Origin: Ctenosaura bakeri
Lineage: Eukaryota; Chordata; Lepidosauria; Squamata; Iguanidae
Assembly: GCA_948474755.1 (NCBI GenBank)
Contig: CAOLHI010001038.1
Span: 1-64,000 of the forward strand
DNA length: 64,000 nt
Direction: 5' to 3'
This document shows, in pieces, positions 45,085 to 54,700 of the stretch. The notes below the pieces were generated by a model, which was given only the letters and a program-made list of their open reading frames with translations, was not told the DNA's origin and searched no databases. Position 1 is the first letter of the stretch, and every line of letters starts with the position of its first letter. A program made the position numbers and the translations under genes.

Positions 45085-45308
45085 GGGTCTTTCTGCACTA
45101 CACAATTATTGCACTATAATTCCACTTGGACTACCATGGCTGCCTCCAGTGGAGTCCTGGGGTTTGTAGTCTTGGGAGGTAGTGGAACTCTCTGGCTGAG
45201 AATTCTAAATATCTCTTCTTAAACTGCAAATGCCATGATTCCATAGAACAGAAAGAGGGAATGTAAAGCAGAATCATATTGCAATAGTTGTGTGGTGCGG
45301 AAAGGCCC
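45085..45308. repeat. M1 MITE with TGG target duplication
   Basis: Starts GGGTCTTTCTGCAC and ends GTGCGGAAAGGCCC, flanked on both sides by TGG (45082-45084 and 45309-45311). Confidence 0.88.
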
Positions 45309-46587
45309 TGGGGCATTGTGAAAACAGCTGGAAAGAGTTAGACAACACAGGGTTATCCAGGACTGCACCCACCCAACCAGGACTGTTGAAGCGTATGGCC
45401 AGAGGAAGGCATTCCACAAACTGGGTGTCGCAGCAAAGAAGCCTCTCTCTTTCGTGTCCCTGTGGGATGCACTGTTCCAGGAGCCGCAGTCCGGAGGGCA
45501 TTTACCACCCCTGTCTTCAATGGCTTGCTTGCCACAACAATGTTTTTTTACAGTCTGCTGCAAAACTAACTCAGGACCCAGAGACCTGGGTGCAGAAATA
45601 AGACCATATTTAGGTGTTGTTCGCAGCTTTGGGGGTTTGAGAGGAGAAGCGCCGGCCACTGCCACAGCATTTCTCAACTCTGACATGTTGTCACTTTGCA
45701 TCCAGATATTTCCTGTCATCTAACCTCAGCTTTATCTTCCCCATTTTTTGCTTCCTCTTGAAAAGGGCAGAGGCCCCTTCAAAACAAGTTTCCCTCCTTT
45801 GGGGAACGCCACTGCTCCTCTCCAACGCCGCTGGACGGGTGGCCTTGAGCAGGTGAAGTATCCCCACTTCTCTTCCCGACAAATTAGACCCCCATCTGGG
45901 CTTTTCCGTCACCCCTGCAAATGACCCCACGCAGCAATCTCCCCATATAAAGGGTTAAAACTTAGCCAGCTCATTCTACTATATCAACCCTTGGCTTAAA
46001 GGCACAGCCGCCTGCCTGGTTGGAAAGCTGGCAACCTGCACTTCCCAAACTATCAACTCTTGGCAATTTTCATTAATAAGCTGCCAATAATTCTTGGCTG
46101 TTTGGGTGACAAACCGCTAATATTTTAAGATTATTGAGCATAGCTGGTATCTTTCAGTAGAAGATAAAATTTGCTGAATCTTGTTTATAGAGATGAGGTG
46201 AAGCCCATCGAAGTTCCCAAAGGCACTTGGAAAATGGTAAGTATGTTTTTTGATGCTGTCTTGCTCTCTGTCCCTTTTTACTAGCCTCAAAGAATGCTGC
46301 AAGTGACTCATTTTAGCAGCAAAGGGCATCTTTCTTCTCCTTTAGCTCTGGTTAATCCTGAATGACTTCCAAAGAAGCGCTTAAAAAAAAACAATTCATT
46401 AACCTTCTGTATCTCATATTGGTTTAGCAATTTTGTTTCAACTGATAAATCTCCTTGAGTCCCTTTTTGGGGTATAAATCAAATAAATAGGCATGCTTCA
46501 GTTGGATTTTAGGGCTGCTTTCTTATGCACATGTATACAACTGAGCTACAAAACATTTTAAGACAAATCAGCCCTAATGCCAATATT

Positions 46588-46590
46588 ATT

Positions 46591-46625
<35 letters not shown>

Positions 46626-46680
46626 TATTATTATTATCATCATCTTCCTCTTCTTCTTCTTCTCCTCTTCCTCCTCCTCC
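46588..46680 (+). repeat. ATC/TTA/TTC trinucleotide compound microsatellite
   Basis: About eleven TCA units, then TTA units, then CTT and CTC units. Confidence 0.95.
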
Positions 46681-47009
46681 CCCCTTATTTGCTCTGTGTT
46701 TTTCTTGGTTACAAGAGAACGTGATCCAAAATGCCTGGAAAGCTGATTTTAAAATACCCTTCTCCAAGTAAATTCATTAGGCCAATTTGGGGATGGATCT
46801 TTAAAATAAAAGATACTTCTAGAGAAGCTTCTACTGTCTCTTTCATGCCAATTCATGGGTAGTCCACGGAACAGAAGAAAGTATCTTGTACACAACCAGA
46901 ACTTTAGTCCATCCAACTCATACTTAAGGACTCCAACGGTTAGGAGAAGCTCTTTAGAGTTCCAGGTCAGATCTTCTGCTCACCCTACCTGGAGATTAAC
47001 TTTTTCATA

Positions 47010-47582
47010 TCTCAGTACCCAGCCCTGATTCTTTGGTCTACATGAGCCATCTCTGGGCTGGAGGCAAGGGTGCAAATTCACCAGTCTTGGACCATTTCCG
47101 CAGTAGACTGTTAATAGCGCTCTGATGCCACTTTCAACATCCTATGGAATTCTGGGGTTTGCAGTTTCGGGAGGAGCTGGCCAACCCCTCCCGAAACTGC
47201 AAACCCCAGGATTCCATAGGATGTTGAAAGTGGCATCAGAGCGCTATTAACAGTCTAGTGCAGAAATGGCCAGAGTGGGCTCAGCTCCAGGCGAGAGGAA
47301 AGAGCCGTGTGCAGATCTTCAACTCAGCTCTTATAGAGCAGCCACTGGTTCCACTGGGCGAATAGGTAAGCGAGAGGGAATGATCCCCTCATTTCATCTT
47401 GATCTGGGAGCAACCCCTATTGCTGAGATTTCTGGCTCGGTTTCCAAACAGGAAAATATATTCTCTGTCCATAGGAGAGAATGAGAAACATCTCTCCTTG
47501 GGGCCCACTGTCCCTAGATCTCAGCTTTAGGCCCGGGAAACTTCAGGGCCTGGGATGATCCTGAATTTGCAACCTTCCTGGA
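47010..47582 (+). repeat. R2 dispersed repeat, split by an M1 MITE
   Basis: GCAAGGGTGCAAATTCACCA before, and CTCAGCTCCAGGCGAGAGG after, the MITE at 47090-47271. Both match one continuous stretch near 21700. Confidence 0.65.
47090..47271. repeat. M1 MITE, nearly perfect palindrome
   Basis: Arms GACTGTTAATAGCGCTCTGA and its complement, and CATCCTATGGAATTCTGGGG against its partner, differ at only a few positions over about 85 bp per arm. Likely a young copy. Confidence 0.9.
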
Positions 47583-47666
47583 GATGCCTGGTGGACTCCC
47601 AGCCAAATATTTAACCTGGCCCTGGTTAGTTTCCAAAATCAGATGAGACTGAGCATGTTCTTGTCT
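47583..47666 (-). repeat. 5S-rRNA-like SINE head fragment
   Basis: The reverse complement reads CTCATCTGATTTTGGAAACT then AACCAGGGCCAGGTT and GGCTGGGAGTCCACC, a diverged 5S internal region (GGAAGCTAAGCAGGG, GATGGGAGACC). Confidence 0.65.
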
Positions 47667-48112
47667 GGTGGTATGCTGCTCTTTATTTGTCAGCCTTCCT
47701 TTGTTCTTCTGTTGCTTCTTCTGTCATTTTTCTTACCAGAGAAGAATCCACCAAGAGGAAAGAATAGCTCAAGGACAACATTGCTGGTTTTTTATAATTG
47801 TAAGCTGGAGGAGTCCTCTGTCTGGAAGCATCCAGATTTTTCTTCCATATATTTTTTTAAAAAAACAACACTTTATTCTAAATTGAGTATTTGGACAGCT
47901 GCCATTTTTATTTGCTTATGTAAAAAAAAGGTACATAGGTTTAAAAGGATTGTCAGTCATACGTCAGTTTTTAAAACCTGTTGCATGACTTCCATCAGAT
48001 GTGCTGATAAAAGCAGAGCTTTTTCTGAGAAAGAGAAGGAGGGAAGGCCAACAGTTTTAAGGGGAGCCTGGAACCTTCCCCATCCAACACAGCCGCTCCG
48101 CTGAGAATTGTA

Positions 48113-48215
48113 TGGCTTTCCAGATGATGTTGGACTATAGCTCCCAGCAGCCCTAGCTAGCATGGCCAAGGGTGAGGAATGCTGGGAGTTGGTGTTCAAC
48201 AAGATCAGGAAATCT
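48113..48215. repeat. R3 dispersed repeat
   Basis: GATGTTGGACTATAGCTCCC and GGAATGCTGGGAGTTGGTGT. Confidence 0.5.
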
Positions 48216-48644
48216 GCTGGAAGTTTTCTCTGATTTGATCCTCTTCCTGGATTAAATTTGCAATTGTTGTAGTATACGGTTTTTACCTGTACGCTTGTCT
48301 GCAATACCACAGCCCAGGGCAGGATATAAGAATTTTATTTAACTGATTAACTAAAGCCGCCAGGCATTACACTGTGCTGAGTATGGATGGAAAGAGCTAT
48401 TCCCTCTTATTCATTTCCTGGTTGAAAAATGGGTTTCCCAATAGTCAGGAAGTCCTGTTGTGAAGAAAAAGGAAGAACAGTGACAATCTGAGTTGTTTTC
48501 TCTGTGAATGTCGCAAAGCATTCAGGGAGATTTTCCATGCAGAGAAATACATAGCTACACAGAAAATGTGCAGAGGAAAGATGGCTTTTTTGTGCAGAAA
48601 AGAGAGCATTTCATGCCCCAAAAGGTGCATTTTTCCATACTCTG

Positions 48645-49010
48645 CAACTGTCCCAATTTAGCTGGGACAGCCCTTTATTTATCCTTTGTTGTCCGACTCT
48701 GTAAGCTACTTTTAAAATGTTTCTCTCTCTTCTTCCTCCCATTTTCCTGCTTTGCCCTTCAAGTGCTGCAAATGAAGTTCAACATGCAAAAGCAGTTTGC
48801 ACTCAGTTAACTTGGGGAGGGGAGCGGAGAGGAAGGGGAGAGTCTCATCCTTCCCAGTTGGCTCAGGCAAAAGCAAAGCACTGCAGCCTCTCTCAGCTTG
48901 TGCGTTCCTCCGTCATCAGTAGCCCTTGCTGTCTTGACCACAGTTTGACATTGCTTGACCACAGGTGTTTTCCTCTGTGAAATGTTGGAGGGTATATTTT
49001 TCCGCTCATA
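48645..49010 (-). repeat. R1 dispersed repeat
   Basis: Reverse copy from CTGTCCCAATTTAGCTGGGA to CTCTGTGAAATGTTGGAGGG. It ends about 215 bp before the mir-223 hairpin. Confidence 0.75.
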
Positions 49011-49039
49011 AAAGTTCTCCAGAACACTTCAGGGTACTC

Positions 49040-49226
49040 AAATATGGGAAGAATACTACGCCAAAACATACATTTTTCTTCTGCAGCAGGACATGATAAC
49101 CAGCCTAGTATGAACTTGCCTGAAACGAACCTTGACCGAGTTCTGCCTTCCTTTCTTAGATCCAGGGCGCAAAGCTACCCAGAAGGCGTCTCCACCCAGC
49201 TGCCTCCTGCCAGCCTCCGACTGCAG
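49040..49226 (+). other. GC-richer flank upstream of mir-223, possible primary-transcript exon or promoter
   Basis: This block stands out from its AT-rich surroundings and directly precedes the hairpin. It includes a pyrimidine tract followed by AG (CCTTTCTTAG near 49150-49160) that could be a splice acceptor of the primary transcript. It matches no repeat family seen elsewhere in the window. Function is inference from position. Confidence 0.35.
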
Positions 49227-49318
49227 GGCTGCCCTCTGTGTATTTGACGAGCTGATTCGACACTCCGTCTGGCCCAGAGTGTCAGTTTGTCAAATATACA
49301 AAGGGCGGCATCTGCTCA
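49227..49318 (+). ncRNA. MIR223: mir-223 microRNA hairpin
   Basis: The 5p arm (49237-49258) contains GTGTATTTGAC and GAGCTGA. The 3p arm (49280-49301) begins TGTCAGTTTGTCAAATA, identical to the first 17 nt of miR-223-3p as I know it, so the seed GUCAGUU is intact. The arms are joined by a short loop containing GACACTCC...AGAGTGTC, also as in mammalian mir-223. GCCCT at 49231 pairs with AGGGC at 49302, closing the stem. The 3p tail reads TATACA rather than the CCCCA of mammals, and it pairs with TGTGTA of the 5p arm, so the stem is preserved. Mammalian mir-223 lies just downstream of VSIG4 on the opposite strand, exactly as here. miR-223 is a myeloid regulator of granulocyte development and inflammation. 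Confidence 0.96.
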
Positions 49319-50430
49319 GCCCCAAGGACCCCGAGCACCGGCGGAGACCACCGGACCACCAGGTGCCTTCCTCGGAGATTGTAGGTGATGCTCTGTCAAC
49401 TCCTGTGTTTTATCTTCTGACCTGTAATTACCAGTTTTGTATCTGTAGTTGTTTCTTTATTCATTACATTTCTGATGCACCTTTTCTCCGATGAGCTTAA
49501 AGCATTGGCTTTCCATGTGGAACTTTAAGGATATAGCACAATATCCCTGTGAGGTAGACAGACAGAGAGAAAGGGGGGAAATAGGGTCTTCTCCAAACCC
49601 CCCTCTACAGCTGTGACCTTTTCTTATAAGTAAGGAGAGCATTGTTTCTCCTCTCTCCAAAAACAGCAGAAAATCCACTTGCCTTTTAAAATCTATTGCA
49701 TTCAAAATGCATCCAATGCATCTCTACACAGAAGTAAGCCCCAGCGATTTGATTGTGAGCAAGCCGTGCAGCCATAGTGTGACATAAGCTTTCATGGTCC
49801 TGGTCAGGGCGGGAGGGGATGTGGCCTACCCAATCTCGCTGGACTACAACTCCCATCAGTTAGCAGCAGTGATCCCCCCCGACATCATCTCCCCTCCTGT
49901 GAATGCTCTCTGGTGTAACAGTCAGAAACTGTGCCCTTGTCATAATAACCCTGACAGCAGATATCTCTCACCTGAGGACAGGGTTGAAACATCAGCCAGC
50001 TGCTCCCCAACTAACAGGGGAACAGACCCCCGTCGCTTGCAGCAAGTGCTGCCTTCTGCCTAGGGAATACACAGGGACTGGGAATACAAACCACTCATGA
50101 ATGTGTATGACTCTAGGTTATGCATTTGTAACTGCATTAGTGAATTCTGTAGTTGCTTTTCGTTCTGTATTTAAGAGGCTTGATCAAATACAATTTCTCC
50201 CTGATGCTCATATTTTCAAACCCACTGACTGCATTAAAAAAAAAAATTACATACTTGTGTTGTCGTTGCATTTTTCTGCAATTGGATACAGGCCCAAATG
50301 TACATGCACTCACACAAGCACAAAAAAACATAATCACACAAACCATACACACACACAATTACATCTTTACGTCTTTTTTTGTTGCACTGATAAAACCAGT
50401 GAATTACTCAGCTGAATGGCTGACACTGTT
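49319..50430. other. Interval between mir-223 and the duplicated VSIG4 exon
   Basis: No gene recognised. A moderately GC-rich stretch at 49795-50060 has an open plus-strand frame without family resemblance. The remainder is AT-rich with short CA/AC runs near 50330-50360. Confidence 0.5.
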
Positions 50431-50825
50431 TCAGCAAATACGCAGTTCAGCATGGCGGCATCCTCTCCCCTGCATCGTGTTGGTTGCTTTGTACTCAGGC
50501 TCGTTCACAAGGAGCTCGTAGACACTCTCTGGCTTTGTGTCCATCGCTACATATTCACTGCCCTTTGTGGGTTCATCTGTGTAGTTGTTCTCAACACAGA
50601 GACCAGCTTCCTTGTATGTTGCCATTTCCGCACTAGCCTGTTATAGCGCTATGATTCCACTTTCAACATCCTATGGAATCCTGGGGTTTGCAGTTTCAAG
50701 AGGGGCCGAAAGTGGAATCATCGCGCTATAACAGGCTAGTGCGGAAATGGTTTGTGTCTTCACACAGCCCACAGGCAGCTTCTGGCCTCTCGCCTTCAGT
50801 TCCGATGCACAAGGCATTATTGCTG
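50431..50825 (-). pseudogene. Duplicated terminal exon of VSIG4, disrupted by a MITE
   Basis: About 260 bp (excluding the insert) matches the terminal VSIG4 exon at 51498-51723. The similarity includes the CAG acceptor context and continues into flanking intron up to about 50880. The copy keeps [18 protein letters not shown] and SVYELLVN, so it preserves an ITIM (SVYELL) and the other tyrosines. Two defects are visible. A 133-bp MITE (50620-50752) splits it and brings an in-frame stop soon after GLCEDT. The original TAG stop is changed to CAG (50470-50472), so the frame runs on to 50431. If spliced onto VSIG4 exon 8 it would make a shorter tail lacking the ITIM. Confidence 0.9.
50620..50752. 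mobile_element. M1 MITE inside the duplicated VSIG4 exon, TGT target duplication
   Basis: 133 bp. Starts TGCCATTTCCGCACTAGCC and ends GGCTAGTGCGGAAATGGTT, flanked by TGT at 50617-50619 and 50753-50755. The intact paralogous exon has a single TGT at the matching place (ATGTGTCTTC), which proves the insertion point. It has an internal deletion relative to longer copies. Confidence 0.93.
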
Positions 50826-50944
50826 CTGAAACAGAAAGCAAAACTTCAAGAACCTGTTGCAAAAGAATGATCCGGAGTTATCGGATTTAAATATTGTTCA
50901 AGCAAGCATTTGGGGGGGAAATTATTATGAACGTAAATGATAAT

Positions 50945-51260
50945 TCCACAAATGAAAACTAGGACACGTGTGGCCAAGCAACACCAAAGTGTAGCCAAGA
51001 CGGTATTAATGAGGAAGAACAGACAAACCAGGAGAGACTGCAGCAGTCTGCTTTTGCCTGAGCCTACGGGGAAGGGCTAGATTCTCCTCTCCTCCCCACC
51101 ACTTTTGCACTTTGAACTCAGTTTTCAGCAGTTGATGTAAGCTGAGGACAAAGGAAGGAGACGGAGGAGGAGAGAGAATGGGACATTTAAAAAGCAGATG
51201 GAAACATGGGATGACAGAGGATTAATCATGACAGTCACTGCCAAATCCAGACAGTTGGAG
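50945..51260 (+). repeat. R1 dispersed repeat
   Basis: Forward copy from CACAAATGAAAACTAGGACA to CTGCCAAATCCAGACAGTTG, between the two copies of the VSIG4 tail exon. Confidence 0.75.
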
Positions 51261-51286
51261 ACTGTGTTACAGCAAGTTGTGCAAAC

Positions 51287-51292
51287 TTTAAT
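51287..51292 (-). terminator. Candidate VSIG4 polyadenylation signal (ATTAAA)
   Basis: TTTAAT on the plus strand reads ATTAAA on the gene strand, about 205 nt after the stop. It is the first canonical or near-canonical hexamer downstream. It is only a candidate. Confidence 0.3.
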
Positions 51293-51497
51293 AAGAAACT
51301 CAGGACTTGTGAATGCAAAGCATGAGCTCCACTGCAGTTTTAGGCAAGATGGTGTGTTCCAGCTCCCAGAAAGCAAGTTTTATAGTGATCCATTCAGGGC
51401 AAAGACTGGAACAAGCTTTGCTCTCGATCATCTTTAAAAGTTCAGCAAGTACGCAGTTCCATCTTTAAGCAGCTCTGTACAGGCAGCATCCTCTCCC

Positions 51498-51723
51498 CTA
51501 CATTGTGTCGGTTATTTCATACTCAGACTCCATCTTGTTCACAAGGAACTCGTAGTCACTGTCTGGCCTTGTGTCCATCACTGTGTATTCACCGCTCTTT
51601 GTGGGTTCATCTGTGTAGTTGTTCTCTACACAGCGACTGGGCTCCTCATATGTGTCTTCATGCAGCCCACAGGCAGCTCCTGGCCTCTCGCTTTCAGTTC
51701 CGATGTTCAAGGAATTATTGTTG
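51498..51723 (-). CDS. VSIG4: VSIG4 exon 9 (tyrosine-rich cytoplasmic tail and stop)
   Basis: 226 nt including the stop, after acceptor TGTTTCAG. Tyrosines occur in [28 protein letters not shown] and [14 protein letters not shown] (residues 420-425) fits the ITIM consensus S/I/V/L-x-Y-x-x-L/V/I; the joined codon gives YNN, a YxN Grb2-type motif. Signalling is inferred from motifs only. This exon has a broken duplicate about 1 kb downstream. Confidence 0.93.
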
Positions 51724-54700
51724 CTGAAACAGAAAGCAAAACTTCAAGAGCCTGTTGCAAAGGAGTGACCCAGAACTTCTCCAAAAATGAGAAGTGCAAG
51801 AGAAGAAGGTGAATGCTTGTTGCTGCTCCTGTGGTCATATGCCTTCAAGTCATTTCTGACCTATGGCTACCCAAAGGTGAACCTGTCATGGGGTTTTCTG
51901 AGCAAGATTTCTTCAGAGGAGGTTTTGCCCTGGCCTTCCCCTGAGGCTGAGAGAGTGTGACCTACCCAAGGTCACCCAGTGGCCTCCATGACTGAGCTGG
52001 GATTCAAACCCTGGTCCCCAGAGCCCTAGTCCAACACCCAAACCACTATCCTACATGGACTCTCAGAATGCTTGAAAAAACCTAATTCTACAAAAGTAAA
52101 ATGAAGGGAAGGTGAGGACTCTTGCCTTTGCAATTAGCTTTGCAGAGCCTCGTGGGTTTTCCGTCAGTTACCAACATAATTTCCAGCAGACATGGCCCAG
52201 TTCAAAATGCCCTTTTGTAGACCCAAAGGGCAACACACAGTTTGTTCCACCCAGCACAAAACCTGCCCAGTTACACTTGCCCTCAGCTCCATTCCCTCAT
52301 CAGAGTTCACCCCCTTTGGGAGCTTGTTCTCATTAGCCATTTAAACCCTGGCTCATTTCACCTTCACACACAAGGATGAAACGTTATAGTAGTTTTCTCA
52401 CCCCTGCAGGAGAAAATGAACATTCCTCCACAATATTTTTCCCATATCTAAATCTTCCAAAGTGCAGGGTGGTCTTGGGAGTCAGTCTCTGTCCTCCCTT
52501 TTCTTTTGTCTTTTAGTGCCTAACCTTGTAGTTTTTAACCCAGAAAAGACAACAGACAGTGAGCCTGTCCTTGTCTCTCCCAAGAGTTTTGGGCTTCGAA
52601 AGGATCCTTGGAATTTTCTGACCATACTGAGACCATACTTCAGGGGAGAAAAAAATCTTGCAACATCTCTTGCAATAGATTTTCTGGGTCCACCAGTGAC
52701 TTCTCATTTTCCAAGAGAACTATTTCTAATTTCTCCTCCCCCTACTGGAAGACGTCTGAGCTGTAACCAGAAATACTCCACATTTTCTCCATTCCATCCA
52801 CATTCATCTCTCCAAGATATCTTGGGTCAAAACTTTCAATATTGCTGTATCAGAGGAGCACTTACTAGGTGACTTCGTAGGTGTGATCTGAAAAAGATGA
52901 GAAAATGCATTCAAACTAATAGAAAGAAGACCAGCTGGATCACAGAAAACAAGAGTGAATGACTGAGCCAGTCTTGGCACAGCTGATGCCTGGAGTGACC
53001 AATTGATCCACTGTTGGGGAACGGTGAATCTGCTCTTGGTTTTAAAGCTGCTCCCTCTAAAACTGCACCAGGTTGTTTTGGAGCTATCTGGGAGGTGGAG
53101 CAATCAGGGGTTCCGAAGATGAGTTCCCATACAATGGAGAAGGGAGGAGCCCCAAAACCAAAAGTAGATTCACCGTCTCCCTCTCCCATTGCCGTGCTCT
53201 CCAAACTTTCTCTGGGACACATGGGGCCAAGCAACATCAGATTGGGGTCGGGATGTCCAAAGTGATTCATCAGGAAGAATACACAGGGGATGCGCACCTG
53301 ATTTGGTTCTCCTTCTGCAAAAGGCGACGGACAGGATCGCCAGGACCAGAACGGCACAGAGCACCGCGATCAGGATGATGATGTGGAGGGGCAGGGCGGC
53401 CTTCCGAGAACCTGGAAGAAACACAGCAGAGGAGTCAGCCTTCCATTAAGAGAGACTGCAAGCACCACTTTGATTTCTTCTTCTCCAGAGAGAAACACCA
53501 CTCACTAGTAGTGTAGAAGATAGTGCATCCCAGAAGCTTCCTTTCACATTTCTCTCCAACTGGCGTCACCTTCAGCCTCATGGTCCCATCAACAGCTGAT
53601 AAACGTAACTTCTAGGACTACAGCTCAGTCCCCTGATTAACATATCCAACTCTAGCCACTCTCAAAAATTCTTAAATTGTGTCGATTTCTGCTTTTCCTT
53701 TCAGTTTCCCACTTTGTGACACTTACCTTGCCTTTCAGAACCATTTTTAGGATATCCAAATGTTGACAAAGTTGTCCTTTCACCTGCAAAAACATCCAAA
53801 GATTGAGAGTCAGCAGAAAGTCAGCAGAAAGGAAATACGTGAGGAGAGAGCCTTCTTGGCATCTTCTCCCAGACTGTGGAACTCCCTCCCACTGGAAACC
53901 TAGGGCCATTTCCGCACTAGAGTGTTATAGCGCTACGATTCCACTTTCAGTATCTGATGGGGTTTGCAGTTCGGGGAGGGTCCTCAAGGCAAACCCCAGG
54001 ATTCCATCAGATGTTGAAAGTGGAATCACAGCGCTATAACACTCTACTGTGGAAATGGCCTAGGCTCACCCTCTCCATGCTCCCTTTCCACCAGCAGGCA
54101 AAGACCTTCCTATTTAGACAAGCTTTTGGTTGCTGAGTAGTTTACTACAGAAGAGTCTTTCGAATGGATGGTGTTGGGCTTTTGTTCCCCTTGTTATGTT
54201 TTCAACCTGCCAGTGTGGGGTAGTGCTTTGAGTGTCAGATTAGGACCCTGGCGAGCAGGATTCGATTCCCCACATGGCCATGGAAACTCACTAGGTGACC
54301 TTGAGAATGTCACATACTCTCAGCCCCAGAAAACCCCATAATAGGTTCGCCTTAGGGTCACCATAAGTTGGAAACAACTTGACGGCACACGACAAAAAAC
54401 TGTTTCAAAATTAGTGTTGTCTTTTAATAGGACAGTTTATTTAATGGGCATTAAGTTTCCTTCCTTCCTTCCTTCCTTCCTTCCTTCCTTCCTTCCTTCC
54501 TTCCTTCCTTCCTTCCTTCCGTCCATCAGCAAGGGTTACAAACTCTCCATTTTGAGGATGACTGTTGCTTGAACAAAACAAGAACATTCTCTAATAAGAA
54601 TTTGAATCACAACTCAAGCAAAAATCCTGGTTGCCTGAAGGTGGCACCATTGTTCCATCTGTACCCTAGTGAATTAAAAAGACAAGAGGCATTAAATGCA

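Larger units (their letters stand above)
26294..49226. other. Intergenic region between the ARHGAP20-like gene and mir-223
   Basis: 22.9 kb with no exon I could support. It is filled with MITE, SINE, LINE and R1 copies and microsatellites listed separately. Stretches 28460-31540, 32920-34340, 40740-42280 and 45320-46580 appear to hold no recognisable gene or repeat beyond short low-complexity runs. Confidence 0.6.

Noticed and set aside
46525..46771. Open frames rich in Ile, Ser or Asp
   Set aside because: They are translations of a trinucleotide microsatellite.
54212..54402. A functional tRNA gene in the SINE heads
   Set aside because: Only the A/B-box regions resemble tRNA; no cloverleaf or acceptor stem can be drawn.
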